Assembly: GCF_004343775.1 (NCBI RefSeq) | Contig: NZ_PTXL01000001.1 | Location: forward strand, 62,001-126,000 | Direction of reading: 5' to 3' | DNA length: 64,000 nucleotides | DNA from: Burkholderia sp. SRS-46 | Lineage (GTDB): Bacteria > Pseudomonadota > Gammaproteobacteria > Burkholderiales > Burkholderiaceae | In this document: in pieces, positions 1 to 8,384 of the stretch | How the letters are laid out: every line of letters begins with the position of its first letter | How positions within the stretch are numbered: position 1 is the stretch's first letter | Notes under the pieces: model-generated | Told to the model about the DNA's origin: nothing | Database searches by the model: none | The model's input: only the letters and a program-made list of their open reading frames with translations | Position numbers and translations under genes: made by a program

Positions 1-624
1 GGAATCCGCCTTGGCCTTCGCGGCCGCTTCGGCCTTCGCCTTGGACGCGGCTTCGGCTTTCGCCTTGGCGGCCTGCTGGGCTTCGAGTTTGGCGTGCTGC
101 TGTTGCTCGAGCTTTTGCTGTTCGAGCTTTTGCTGCTCGGCGAGCTGTTTCTGCTTGAGCTTGTCGGCCTGCTTCTGCCGTTCCTGCTCGGCGGCTTTCT
201 GCGCGGCGAGCGCGGCCGCCTGCCTGGCCGCGAGCTGCGCACGCCGGGCGTCGTCTTCCTGTTGCGCCTTCAGTTGCGCCGCGCGGCGCTGCTGCTCGAG
301 CAGCGCTTCACGCGCGGCGGCTTCCTGCTGGCGCTTCTTCTGCTGCAGCGCGATGTCCGCTTCCTCGTTCCTGACCGGGGGCGGGGGCGGCGCGACCTTC
401 ACGGGCGGTGGCGCGACCGGCTGCGGCGGCGTGGTGTCGGGCACCGCCGTCCACAGTTCGGCCTCGGCGCCGGCCGGCGTGCTGTTCTGCCACTGCACGC
501 CGTGATAGAGGAACAGCGCGAGCAGCACGTGCATCAACGCAGCGAGCGCGAACGCGCGCCACGTGCCGCGCTCGCGCGGCGGCATCGGCGGGTAGGCGGT
601 GCTGCGCGGGGGTTGCCGTTTCAT
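1..624 (-). CDS. tolA: TolA, cell-envelope Tol-Pal energy-transducing protein (partial, C-terminus outside window)
   Basis: TolA spans the periplasm and links the inner-membrane TolQR motor to TolB/Pal at the outer membrane. 208 residues are visible. A short basic N-terminus is followed by one membrane segment (about residues 23-42), a Pro/Val-rich stretch, then a long Lys/Ala/Glu/Gln-rich coiled-coil helix ending in KAKAEAA-type repeats at the window edge. The globular C-terminal domain lies beyond position 1. The ATG at 624 overlaps the tolR stop by four bases (ATGA), so translation is probably coupled. Identity rests on the domain plan and on the neighbours tolR and tolQ. Confidence 0.93.
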   Translation of the reverse strand, partial: MKRQPPRSTAYPPMPPRERGTWRAFALAALMHVLLALFLYHGVQWQNSTPAGAEAELWTAVPDTTPPQPVAPPPVKVAPPPPPVRNEEADIALQQKKRQQEAAAREALLEQQRRAAQLKAQQEDDARRAQLAARQAAALAAQKAAEQERQKQADKLKQKQLAEQQKLEQQKLEQQQHAKLEAQQAAKAKAEAASKAKAEAAAKAKADS

Positions 625-1070
625 TGCGATTTGACGAGGAGGCCGACGCGCTTGACGCCGCGCGCCTTCAGATCCGACATCACGGTCATGACTGCATCGT
701 ACTGCACGGTCTTGTCCGCTGCGATCACGACCGGCTGATCGGGATGATCCGCCTGGCGGGCCACGATGAAGCTGTCGAGCTCGGCCTTCGTCATCGTGTC
801 TTCCTGCGTCGCGCCCGACGCAGCCTTGTACTTGACGCTCATCGTGCGGTCGGCCTTGATGTTGACGACGACGGGCGGAGTCTGCTCCTGCGGCGCGGCA
901 TTGCCGACGGTCGGCAGGTTGATGATCGACGGGGCGACGAGCGGCGCGGTGACCATGAAGATCACGAGCAGCACGAGCATCACGTCGATGTAAGGCACGA
1001 CGTTGATGTCGGCCATCGCGCGGCGCGAGCGGCCGCCGCGCATGCTGGATCGGATGGGGCTTCCTGCCAT
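621..1070 (-). CDS. tolR: TolR, proton-channel subunit of the Tol-Pal motor
   Basis: TolR is an ExbD/TolR-family protein that, with TolQ, uses the proton motive force to drive TolA during outer-membrane constriction at division. The 149-residue protein has one membrane segment (about 27-47) that starts with the family signature DINVVPYIDVMLVLLVIF; Asp29 is the equivalent of the proton-carrying Asp of E. coli TolR. The rest is a periplasmic domain. An AAGGAG ribosome site lies just upstream of the ATG and overlaps the end of tolQ. The gene ends inside the start of tolA. Confidence 0.96.
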   Translation of the reverse strand: MAGSPIRSSMRGGRSRRAMADINVVPYIDVMLVLLVIFMVTAPLVAPSIINLPTVGNAAPQEQTPPVVVNIKADRTMSVKYKAASGATQEDTMTKAELDSFIVARQADHPDQPVVIAADKTVQYDAVMTVMSDLKARGVKRVGLLVKSQ

Positions 1071-1080
1071 GACGCGCTCC

Positions 1081-1758
1081 TTACTGGGCCTGACGCTGCA
1101 GGATGTTCGAGAACTCTTCGATGAAGGTCTCGAAGCGGATCGCGAGGCGGTCGATGTCGTGCGCGTAGCGGTTGTACGCGACGACTGCCGGAATCGCGGC
1201 GAACAGGCCGATCGCGGTCGCGACGAGCGCCTCGGCGATGCCCGGTGCGACGTTCGCGAGCGTCGCCTGCTGGACGTTCGCGAGGCCGCGGAACGAGTTC
1301 ATGATCCCCCAGACCGTGCCGAACAGGCCGATGTACGGGCTGACCGAGCCGACCGACGCGAGGAACGCCAGGTTCGCTTCGAGCACGTCCATCTCGCGCT
1401 GGAACGATGCGCGCATCGCGCGCCGTGCGCCGTCGAGGACGAGGCCCGGATCGCTGATGCGCTTTTCCTTCGCCTTCAGGAACTCGCGCATCCCCGATTC
1501 GAAGATCCGCTCGAGCGCGCCGATCGTGTGGCGGTTGTTCGCCGCGCTCTGGTACAGGGCCTGCAGATCGCCGCCCGACCAGAAATCCCGTTCGAAGCGC
1601 TCGGTCTGCACGCGTGCGCGGCGGATCGCGAACCACTTGCGGAAGATGAAGGTCCACGACATCAGCGACAGCAACAGCAGCAGCCCCATCACCGCCTGGG
1701 CCAGGACGCTCGCATTGAGGACGAGGGAAATGATCGACAGGTCTTGAGAAGTATTCAT
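1081..1758 (-). CDS. tolQ: TolQ, membrane motor subunit of the Tol-Pal system
   Basis: TolQ is an ExbB/MotA-type inner-membrane protein forming the proton-channel stator with TolR. The 225-residue product has three expected membrane segments: about 16-38 (VLAQAVMGLLLLLSLMSW), a middle one around GLFGTVWGIMNSF, and a third around ALVATAIGLFAAIPAVVAYN. The length matches the family. It is the first of three tightly packed tol genes; a 183-bp gap separates it from ybgC upstream. Confidence 0.96.
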   Translation of the reverse strand: MNTSQDLSIISLVLNASVLAQAVMGLLLLLSLMSWTFIFRKWFAIRRARVQTERFERDFWSGGDLQALYQSAANNRHTIGALERIFESGMREFLKAKEKRISDPGLVLDGARRAMRASFQREMDVLEANLAFLASVGSVSPYIGLFGTVWGIMNSFRGLANVQQATLANVAPGIAEALVATAIGLFAAIPAVVAYNRYAHDIDRLAIRFETFIEEFSNILQRQAQ

Positions 1759-1941
1759 AGAGTTTTGAGTAACGTCCCTTCGGGGGTGCCCGGCTAGGGG
1801 TGCCCGGCCAACGTTGCACGGCCAGGAGCGCCCGGCGCCGGCAGCGCGCGGCGTGCCGGATTGCCGCTGCCGCGCCTGACGCCGAACCTTGCTTAGTATC
1901 GATTCAGGAGGGCGAGTTCATAGGCTTTGTCTAAACGGGGC

Positions 1942-2418
1942 TCACGCCGGCGTCGTTGACAACACAGTTTGCCCGGCGCTGATGACGGGCCCGCGTTGCA
2001 GCGCGTCGAGCACGGCCGGCGGGATCGGCGCCGGCTGGATGCCGTCACGGTCGACGCAGCCGATGCGGATGTGCCCCGAGACGAGCAGCGTGTTGCCGCG
2101 CCACGCTTCCTGCATGAATTCCACCGATGCGCGGCCGATCCGCCCGGGCCGGCTCGTGATCGCCAGCGTGTCGTCGAGCCGCGCCGGCGCGCGATAGTCG
2201 AGCGCGGTGCTGCGGACGACGAAGATCGCGCCCGTGTCGTCGGCGAGCCGCCGCTGGTCGATGCCGCAGGCGCGCAGCCACTCCGTGCGCGCACGCTCGA
2301 AGAATTTCAGGTAGTTGGCATAGAAGACGATGCCGCCTGCGTCCGTATCCTCGTAATAAACGCGAACCGGCCAGGTGAAGCCGGAAGGCGCTTCCGGGGG
2401 GCGGGTAGGCTGAGTCAT
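1942..2418 (-). CDS. ybgC: YbgC-type acyl-CoA thioesterase of the Tol-Pal operon
   Basis: This is a hot-dog-fold thioesterase that hydrolyses acyl-CoA or acyl-ACP in the cytoplasm and is traditionally the first gene of tol-pal operons. The product is 158 residues. It carries the 4HBT signature YYEDTDAGGIVFYANYLKF, with the catalytic Asp in EDTD, close to the N-terminus. The start MTQPTRPP at 2418 is preferred; an in-frame ATG at 2427 is a close alternative. The substrate cannot be told from sequence. Confidence 0.9.
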   Translation of the reverse strand: MTQPTRPPEAPSGFTWPVRVYYEDTDAGGIVFYANYLKFFERARTEWLRACGIDQRRLADDTGAIFVVRSTALDYRAPARLDDTLAITSRPGRIGRASVEFMQEAWRGNTLLVSGHIRIGCVDRDGIQPAPIPPAVLDALQRGPVISAGQTVLSTTPA

Positions 2419-2435
2419 GGCGCGCATTCTACCGG

Positions 2436-2452
2436 AACCGGGGTACCCGGTT
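2436..2452. other. Perfect inverted repeat upstream of ybgC
   Basis: AACCGGG-GTA-CCCGGTT, a perfect 7-3-7 palindrome nine bases upstream of the alternative ybgC ATG and between it and the end of the upstream dehydrogenase gene. There is no T-tract on either strand, so it is not a standard terminator; it could be an operator or a weak RNA hairpin near the start site. Confidence 0.3.
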
Positions 2453-2516
2453 CGTAACCGATTCGTAACGGAATGTTGTGGGATGCAGGCCGGCTCGCGG
2501 CCGGCCCGCAGGATGG

Positions 2517-3263
2517 TCAGCCGCGGTGGATCGTCAGTCCGGCGGGCGCCTGGGCGACCGGCATCATCTCGATCGTGTTGATGTTGACGTGCGCCGGGCG
2601 GGTCGCGATCCAGTGGATCGTGTCGGCGATGTCCTCGGCCGTGAGCGGCTGGACGTTCGCGTATACGTTCGCCGCCTTCGTGTCGTCGCCGCGGTAGCGG
2701 ACGTTCGAGAACTCGGTGCCGCCGCAGAGGCCCGGCTCGATGTCGGTCACGCGCAGCGGCGTGCCGATCAGGTCGGCGCGCAGGTTCAGGCTGAATTGTC
2801 TGACGAATGCCTTCGTCGCGCCGTAGACGTTGCCGCCCGGATACGGGTACATGGCGGCGACCGACCCGAGGTTGAAGATGTGGCCGCGGCCGCGCGCGAT
2901 CATGCCGGGCAGCAGTGCATGCGTGACCGTCACGAGCCCGGAGCAGTTCGTGTCGATCATCGTCTGCCATTCGTCGAGGCTGGCCTTGTGGGCGGGCTCG
3001 ACGCCGAGCGCGAGGCCGGCGTTGTTGACGAGCACGTCGAGCGCCGCGAATTCGGCGGGAAGCGCGGCCTCGACGGCCTCGACGGCGGCGCGGTCGCGCA
3101 CGTCGAGCTCGAGCGGCAGCAGTGCGTCGCCGAGCTCGGCGGCGAGCGCATCGAGGCGATCCTTGCGGCGCGCGGTGGCGACGACGCGATGGCCGCCCTT
3201 GACGAAGGCACGGGCGATGGCGGCGCCGAAGCCGGCGGACGCGCCTGTGACGAACACGATCAT
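2517..3263 (-). CDS. ydfG: YdfG-type short-chain dehydrogenase (NADP-dependent 3-hydroxy acid / serine dehydrogenase family)
   Basis: This SDR enzyme resembles E. coli YdfG, which oxidises L-allo-threonine, serine and other 3-hydroxy acids with NADP. The 248-residue product has the nucleotide motif TGASAGFG near residue 6, NNAG around 83, and the catalytic YGATK motif around 150. Long stretches match YdfG, such as NAGLALGVEPAHKAS and TDIEPGL-GGTEFSNVR. The ATG at 3263 follows an AGGAG ribosome site; longer upstream frames lack one. It diverges from glyA. The close family match is clear; the natural substrate is inferred. Confidence 0.88.
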   Translation of the reverse strand: MIVFVTGASAGFGAAIARAFVKGGHRVVATARRKDRLDALAAELGDALLPLELDVRDRAAVEAVEAALPAEFAALDVLVNNAGLALGVEPAHKASLDEWQTMIDTNCSGLVTVTHALLPGMIARGRGHIFNLGSVAAMYPYPGGNVYGATKAFVRQFSLNLRADLIGTPLRVTDIEPGLCGGTEFSNVRYRGDDTKAANVYANVQPLTAEDIADTIHWIATRPAHVNINTIEMMPVAQAPAGLTIHRG

Positions 3264-3443
3264 TGCTGCTCCTGGTCGGGAAAGAAGCGGGTGAGGAACC
3301 TGCAAGCGTACTGAGATTGGCGCACCGCGGCAAGGTAGCGGAACGTATATGCTGCGGGCTTGATTGGCCTGTCCCCAATTATCCGGGCGGCGCCCGCGCG
3401 GTTGCCTATTCATGACGCATCCAATAAACTAGTGCGTTCATCA
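3264..3443. promoter_or_regulatory. Divergent promoter region between the SDR gene and the glyA leader
   Basis: About 180 bases without a gene separate the start of the minus-strand SDR gene from the riboswitch of the glyA leader. Promoters for both directions should lie here, but I do not see a strong -35/-10 pair. Confidence 0.4.
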
Positions 3444-3537
3444 CCCCTGCGTGACTGGCGATAGAACCCTCGGGTTCAAGGTGGAGCATCCCACCGTGAA
3501 GCGCAGGGCATCGTTTTTTGCCGTTCGCCTGGGCAGC
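3444..3537 (+). promoter_or_regulatory. ZMP/ZTP riboswitch (pfl motif) in the glyA leader
   Basis: The leader carries the conserved blocks of the pfl/ZTP riboswitch in the right order. GTGACTGGCG is at 3451-3460, a GGTGGA...CCCACCGTGAAGCG block is at about 3480-3503, and the terminal GCCGTTCGCCTGGGCA element is at about 3520-3535. CCCTGC (3445-3450) can pair with GCAGGG (3503-3508). A six-T linker (3513-3518) joins the two subdomains. ZTP signals low 10-formyl-tetrahydrofolate, and this class is known upstream of one-carbon genes including glyA. No clear terminator follows, so control of translation or a distal site is possible. Recognised by eye, without a covariance model. Confidence 0.85.
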
Positions 3538-3678
3538 CGTTGTGCGCCGTCGCGTGCATCGCCGGTGGCTGTCCCGTCTCGCGTCATACGGATTCTTCCG
3601 CCACGTCGAGCTGGTGCCCCCAGCAGCGCAATGTACTCGGCCACCCCGGTCAACCTGTACACACTTAACGGAAACCGT

Positions 3679-4926
3679 ATGTTTGACAGAGCCCAAAGCA
3701 CCATTGCGAACGTCGATCCCGAAGTCTTTGCAGCGATCGAACTGGAAAACCGCCGCCAGGAAGATCACATCGAGCTGATCGCGTCGGAAAACTACACGAG
3801 CCCGGCCGTGATGGCCGCGCAAGGCTCGCAACTCACGAACAAGTACGCCGAAGGGTATCCGGGCAAGCGCTATTACGGCGGCTGCGAGTATGTCGACATC
3901 GTCGAGCAGCTCGCGATCGACCGCGTGAAGGCACTGTTCGGCGCGGAAGCCGCGAACGTCCAGCCGAACTCGGGTTCGCAGGCAAACCAGGGCGTGTTCT
4001 TCGCAATGCTCAAGCCGGGCGACACGATCATGGGCATGAGCCTCGCGCACGGCGGCCACCTGACGCACGGCTCGCCGGTGAACATGTCGGGCAAGTGGTT
4101 CAACGTCGTCAGCTACGGCCTGAACGAAAACGAAGACATCGACTACGACGCCGCCGAGAAGCTCGCGCAGGAACACAAGCCGAAGCTGATCGTCGCGGGC
4201 GCGTCGGCATTCGCGCTGAAGATCGATTTCGAACGTCTGTCGAAGATCGCGAAGTCGGTCGGCGCGTACCTGATGGTCGACATGGCGCACTACGCGGGCC
4301 TGATCGCCGCGGGCGTCTACCCGAACCCGGTGCCGCACGCCGATTTCGTCACGACCACCACGCACAAGAGCCTGCGCGGCCCGCGCGGCGGCGTGATCCT
4401 GATGAAGGCCGAGTACGAGAAGCAGATCAACTCGGCGATCTTCCCGGGCATCCAGGGTGGCCCGCTGATGCACGTGATCGCCGCGAAGGCAGTCGCGTTC
4501 AAGGAAGCGCTGTCGCCGGAATTCAAGGCGTACCAGCAGAAGGTGGTCGAGAACGCACGCGTGCTGGCTGAAACGCTTGTGAAGCGTGGCCTGCGCATCG
4601 TGTCGGGCCGCACCGAAAGCCACGTGATGCTGGTCGACCTGCGTGCGAAGAACATCACCGGCAAGGCAGCGGAAGCCGCGCTCGGCGCCGCGCACATCAC
4701 GGTCAACAAGAACGCGATCCCGAACGATCCGGAAAAGCCGTTCGTGACGAGCGGTGTCCGTCTCGGCTCGCCGGCGATGACGACGCGCGGCTTCGGCCCG
4801 GCCGAAGCGGAGCAGGTCGGCAACCTGATCGCCGACGTGCTCGAGAGCCCGGAAGACACGGCGACGATCGAGCGCGTGCGCACGCAAGTGGCCGAGCTGA
4901 CCAAGCGTTTCCCGGTCTATCGCTGA
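3679..4926 (+). CDS. glyA: Serine hydroxymethyltransferase
   Basis: GlyA is a PLP enzyme that interconverts serine and glycine while loading tetrahydrofolate with a one-carbon unit. The 415-residue length is standard. The PLP lysine is Lys230 in [21 protein letters not shown] and DMAHYAGL around residues 97 and 201 are other family hallmarks. The start MFDRAQST is chosen because family homology begins here; an open frame continues upstream through the leader but shows no homology. Codon choice is typical of a highly expressed gene. nrdR follows after 6 bases. The riboswitch upstream likely ties expression to folate one-carbon status. Confidence 0.97.
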   Translation: MFDRAQSTIANVDPEVFAAIELENRRQEDHIELIASENYTSPAVMAAQGSQLTNKYAEGYPGKRYYGGCEYVDIVEQLAIDRVKALFGAEAANVQPNSGSQANQGVFFAMLKPGDTIMGMSLAHGGHLTHGSPVNMSGKWFNVVSYGLNENEDIDYDAAEKLAQEHKPKLIVAGASAFALKIDFERLSKIAKSVGAYLMVDMAHYAGLIAAGVYPNPVPHADFVTTTTHKSLRGPRGGVILMKAEYEKQINSAIFPGIQGGPLMHVIAAKAVAFKEALSPEFKAYQQKVVENARVLAETLVKRGLRIVSGRTESHVMLVDLRAKNITGKAAEAALGAAHITVNKNAIPNDPEKPFVTSGVRLGSPAMTTRGFGPAEAEQVGNLIADVLESPEDTATIERVRTQVAELTKRFPVYR

Positions 4927-4932
4927 TCGCTC

Positions 4933-5415
4933 ATGCGCTGCCCGTTCTGCCGGAGCGACGACACACAGGTGGTGGATTCGCGCGTGTCCGAAGACGGCGC
5001 CGCGATTCGCCGGCGTCGTCGCTGCTCGGCCTGCGACAAGCGTTTCACGACGTACGAGCGGGTCGAGCTGGCGTTGCCGGCCGTCGTGAAGAAGGACGGC
5101 AGCCGCACGGAGTTCGACCGTCGCAAGATCGTCGCCAGCATGCAACTCGCGCTGCGCAAGCGGCCGGTTGCGGCTGACGCGATCGACGCGGCGGTCGCCC
5201 GCATCGAATATCAGCTGCTCGCGACAGGCGAGCGCGAAGTGCGTAGCGAGAAGCTCGGCGAACTCGTGATGAACGAGTTGCGCGGCCTCGATACGATTGC
5301 CTATGTGCGTTTCGCATCGGTCTATCGCCGGTTCGAAGACGTCTCCGAATTTGCCGACGTGATCGAAGAATTCCGTCGCGCCTCTCCGGCCGCCAAGCCG
5401 ACGCGTAAGCGCTGA
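4933..5415 (+). CDS. nrdR: NrdR, transcriptional repressor of ribonucleotide reductase genes
   Basis: NrdR is a zinc-finger/ATP-cone repressor that senses (d)ATP and binds NrdR boxes upstream of nrd genes. The 160-residue product starts with the zinc ribbon [17 protein letters not shown] and second cysteine pair CSACDKRF, followed by an ATP-cone beginning around [16 protein letters not shown]. Length is typical. It lies 6 bp after glyA, an arrangement common in betaproteobacteria, so both are probably one transcript. Confidence 0.97.
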   Translation: MRCPFCRSDDTQVVDSRVSEDGAAIRRRRRCSACDKRFTTYERVELALPAVVKKDGSRTEFDRRKIVASMQLALRKRPVAADAIDAAVARIEYQLLATGEREVRSEKLGELVMNELRGLDTIAYVRFASVYRRFEDVSEFADVIEEFRRASPAAKPTRKR

Positions 5416-5566
5416 CGCGCTGCGCTGATCCATCTCGTTTCCTCCAGGTTGCTCGTCCTGCCGATTGTGGCGGGGGCGATCGCGTGCCGCCAGCTGGCCG
5501 TTCGGCAGATGGTGCGCGTGCGTGCGCGCCGCTACAGTCGTCGCATGACGTTGGCGGAGGGTGGTG

Positions 5567-6118
5567 ATGCGGCGCGGTGGAGTTGGGTGGCGGGCGTGCG
5601 GGTTCTCGCTCGTCGAGTTGATGGTGGTGGTCGCGCTGATGGCCGGACTCGGCCTGTACGCGGCGCCAGCATTTGACCAGTGGCAGATGCGCGAACGGGT
5701 CGATGCCCGCTCGCGTGCGTTGCTCGGTGCGCTGTCGTTCGCACGGGCCGAAGCGGCGCGTCTCGGCGTGCGTGTCACGCTGTGCCGGGCCGGGAACGAC
5801 GGCGCCTGTCTGCGTCCCGGGCAGCGCTGCGACGACGCGGAATGGTCGTGCGACTGGCTCGTGAGCGGGCATTTCGACGAACAGGCACGTGTTTTGCGGC
5901 GGTATCCGAGGGACCCCTGCGTGACCGTCGCGGGCGCGGCGCACGATCTGGCATTCGCGCCGCCGGCAGGCCAGGCGGTCGGCGGGATCCGGCGCTTCGA
6001 ACTGCGCCCGGCCCGCGAGACGCCCGAGGCCGACGCGGCGCGCATGTCGCGCTGCGTGCGAATCGCCGCGGGAGGCCGGGCACGCGTCGTCGCCGGCCGC
6101 TGCGAGGCGGCGTCATGA
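5567..6118 (+). CDS. GspH/FimT-type minor pseudopilin
   Basis: This is a minor pilin thought to help prime assembly of a type IV pilus. A short basic leader ends in a prepilin-peptidase site CG|FSLVE, followed by the hydrophobic helix LMVVVALMAGLGLYAAPAF. The body (FARAEAARLGVRVTLCR) matches the GspH/FimT domain and contains several cysteines. The ATG at 5567 follows GGAGG at spacing about 6; a GTG at 5561 is also in frame. It is the first of five genes joined by overlapping stops and starts. Confidence 0.85.
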   Translation: MRRGGVGWRACGFSLVELMVVVALMAGLGLYAAPAFDQWQMRERVDARSRALLGALSFARAEAARLGVRVTLCRAGNDGACLRPGQRCDDAEWSCDWLVSGHFDEQARVLRRYPRDPCVTVAGAAHDLAFAPPAGQAVGGIRRFELRPARETPEADAARMSRCVRIAAGGRARVVAGRCEAAS

Positions 6119-6522
6119 ACCTGCGGCATACGACGCGCGGCGCGTCGCTGATCGAGGCGATGGTGGCGGTGGCGCTGCTCGCCATCATCATGCTCGCGGT
6201 GGCCGGCAGCCAGCTCGCGATGGCGCGTGCGCAACGCTCGACGATCTGGCGTGAACGCGCGTTATGGCTGGCCGACGCGCGAATCGAACTCGAGCATGCG
6301 GCGCCTGGCGCGGCAGCGGGTATGACGGCACTGACCGCCGCGTCGTTGCCGGGTGGGGCGATGACGATCGATGGCGGCGCCGGTGGCGTGCGGCGAGTTC
6401 TCGTCGGCTGGCGCGACGGCGACACCGCGGCGCCCGTGCAATGCGGCGCGGCCGGGGTACCGGCGCGTCCGCCGTCGTGCGTGCGGATTCCGTTCCGCGA
6501 GGCGATGGCCAATGCGCGCTGA
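6115..6522 (+). CDS. pilV: PilV-type minor pilin
   Basis: The 135-residue product has a type IV prepilin leader: MNLRHTTRG|ASLIEAMVAVALLAIIMLAV, with Gly at -1 and Glu at +5. Position as second gene after a FimT-like gene and before pilW supports PilV. The start overlaps the previous stop (ATGA). A disulfide-capable cysteine pair lies near the C-terminus (QCGAAG...PSCVRI). Confidence 0.82.
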   Translation: MNLRHTTRGASLIEAMVAVALLAIIMLAVAGSQLAMARAQRSTIWRERALWLADARIELEHAAPGAAAGMTALTAASLPGGAMTIDGGAGGVRRVLVGWRDGDTAAPVQCGAAGVPARPPSCVRIPFREAMANAR

Positions 6523-7345
6523 TCGCCGCGCGCGAGCGCATACGCTCCTCGAGATGCTGATCGCGATGTCCGTCGGCTTGCTCGTGCTGGCGGCCGTCGG
6601 CGCGCTGTATCACGCACAGCGTGTCGCGCAGCGCCGGGCCGAGGACGGCTTTCGCATGCGCGACGCCGCAAGCACGGCCTTGATGCTGATCGGCCAGGAG
6701 CTTCAGATGGCGGGCTTTCAGCCGCTCGACGGTGCGGCATCGCGATCGCTGCCGCCGCTGTTCGGCTGCGCAGCGGCGCGCGTGCGGGGCGACGATGCGC
6801 ACGTGCGCTGCGTGCCCGCGCAGGGGGCGTCCGACGCATTGCTGGTTCGATACGCCGGCGACGCTGTATCGACGTGGCCGACGGCCAACGGCCAGGTATC
6901 GGATTGCCTGGGGCAGGGCGTCGGTGCGCCGGCGGAGCGTCCGCTCGTGTCGAACCGCTTCGACGCGCACGTCAGCCCGTCGACCGGCGAGCCCGAACTG
7001 TATTGCGAAGGAAACGGGCACCTTGGGACCGCGCAGCCCGTGGTCTCCGGAATCGATCAGCTGCGCGTGCGTTATCTGCGGCGCGGCGAGACGCAGTTCG
7101 TCGCCGCCGGCGCGATGCACGAGGACGACTGGCATGACGTGATCGCCGTGCATCTCTGCGTGCGGGCGCGGGGCGAACCGATGCGGGAGCGAGGCCGCCA
7201 CGTCGATTGCGACGGCAATGCATCCAGTGTGCCGGACCACCGTGCGCGGTTGACGCTGCATCGCGTCGTCGCATTGCGAAACGTGCCGACCGATCGCGGC
7301 GACGGACGGCCCGGAAGGCGGCGCACACCCGGAGCGTCACGGTGA
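6512..7345 (+). CDS. pilW: PilW-type minor pilin with atypical leader
   Basis: The 277-residue protein has the size and layout of PilW, a minor pilin of the tip-priming complex. The leader reads RRARA|HTLLEMLIAMSVGLLVLAAV: Glu at +5 is kept, but the residue before the cleavage site is Ala rather than the almost invariant Gly. The ATG at 6512 lies inside the end of pilV (11-bp overlap). The rest is a mostly beta soluble domain with cysteines at FGCAAARV and VRCVPA. Confidence 0.82.
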   Translation: MRADRRARAHTLLEMLIAMSVGLLVLAAVGALYHAQRVAQRRAEDGFRMRDAASTALMLIGQELQMAGFQPLDGAASRSLPPLFGCAAARVRGDDAHVRCVPAQGASDALLVRYAGDAVSTWPTANGQVSDCLGQGVGAPAERPLVSNRFDAHVSPSTGEPELYCEGNGHLGTAQPVVSGIDQLRVRYLRRGETQFVAAGAMHEDDWHDVIAVHLCVRARGEPMRERGRHVDCDGNASSVPDHRARLTLHRVVALRNVPTDRGDGRPGRRRTPGASR

Positions 7346-7887
7346 GCCGAAGCCGACATCGAGCGTGGGCGTTCGCCCGGGGCATGGTCCGGCGTCGTGA
7401 CGCAGGCATGGCGCTGCCGGCCGTCGTCGCGGTCGGCGCGGCCGTTGCGGCGCTGACGGGCACTTGGTTCGAAGCCGCGCTGACGGAGGCGCGCCGCACA
7501 CGCGCGTTGTCGGATCGCCTGATCGCGTTTCATGCCGCCGATGCGGCGCTCGTCGCTTGCGTTGCGCGCTTGCGGCAGGGGACGGCACCTTACCTCGGCG
7601 CAGCGGCGTCGGCTGCCGAACCCGATGCATGGCGTCGCGCGCCTGCGCTGGCGATGCCCGAAGCATTCGCGCCGTTTGCCGGATGGCCGATGGCCGCGCG
7701 GCCGCCGCGCTGCCTGATCGAGGCATGGCCGCTCGCGTGGCCCGCCGGCGGGCAGGCATATCTCGTCACCGCGCGCGGCGTCGGGGCCCATGCATCCAGC
7801 GCCGTCTGGCTGCAGATGCCGGTCGTGATTCGCGATGGGCGGATCGTCGCGCAGCGCTGGCGCCGCGTCGCGGCGCTGCATCGATGA
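7342..7887 (+). CDS. pilX: PilX-type minor pilin (GspK-like)
   Basis: The 181-residue protein starts at a GTG overlapping the pilW stop (GTGA). A basic leader ends in DAG|MALPAVVAVGAAVAAL, a prepilin-type site lacking Glu at +5, which is usual for PilX/GspK tip subunits. Position between pilW and a PilE-like gene supports the call. The start at 7342 is chosen because of coupling; an internal ATG at 7384 would give a shorter leader. Confidence 0.75.
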   Translation: MSRSRHRAWAFARGMVRRRDAGMALPAVVAVGAAVAALTGTWFEAALTEARRTRALSDRLIAFHAADAALVACVARLRQGTAPYLGAAASAAEPDAWRRAPALAMPEAFAPFAGWPMAARPPRCLIEAWPLAWPAGGQAYLVTARGVGAHASSAVWLQMPVVIRDGRIVAQRWRRVAALHR

Positions 7888-8327
7888 TGCGTGGGGCACG
7901 CATGCGTCGGCCGGCCGGATTCACGCTGCTTGAATTGATGATCGTGCTGGCGATCGTCGCGGTGCTGGCGGGTCTCGCGATTCCGTCGTACCGCCGGCAG
8001 GCCGCGCAAGCGCATCACGCGTCGGCCGTGGCCGCGCTGTATCGCGCGGCGCAGTACCTCGAGACGCTCGATGGCGCCGCGCCGCCCGCGTTGCCGGACG
8101 CACTCGCGCATGCGCCGTCGGACGGGCCCGCCGTCTATCGGCTGGCGATCCGGCGTCCCGACGAGGATGCATTCGTGTCCTATGTGCTGGAGGCGAGCCC
8201 GCTCGACGACGGGCCGATGCGCGATGACCGATGCGGATCGTTCACGCTGAGTGCGGATGGGACGAAAGGCAATGTGCGGCCGGACGGCGTGAACGAACGG
8301 GATCTGCCGTGCTGGGGTGTGCGATGA
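7884..8327 (+). CDS. pilE: PilE-type minor pilin
   Basis: The 147-residue product carries a textbook class III leader PAG|FTLLELMIVLAIVAVLAGLAIPSY followed by a short globular domain with a C-terminal cysteine pair (DDRCGSF...LPCWGVR), as in PilE minor pilins. It is the fifth gene of the minor-pilin series and its ATG overlaps the pilX stop (ATGA); a second ATG follows directly at 7887. No PilY1 gene follows: the next gene is on the other strand. Confidence 0.85.
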   Translation: MMRGARMRRPAGFTLLELMIVLAIVAVLAGLAIPSYRRQAAQAHHASAVAALYRAAQYLETLDGAAPPALPDALAHAPSDGPAVYRLAIRRPDEDAFVSYVLEASPLDDGPMRDDRCGSFTLSADGTKGNVRPDGVNERDLPCWGVR

Positions 8328-8384
8328 CGTCATGCGGCATGCGCGTCGTCACGCCGGTGCCTGCCGTGCACGCGCAGCCGTGCG

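Noticed and set aside
3451..3678. Extending GlyA upstream in frame by 76 residues
   Set aside because: The extension runs through the riboswitch, lacks family homology and would make GlyA too long.
3406..6234. A very long open frame on the minus strand opposite glyA and nrdR
   Set aside because: It is an antisense frame caused by high GC at third positions; the product is Arg/His-rich with no domain, while the plus strand encodes clear proteins.
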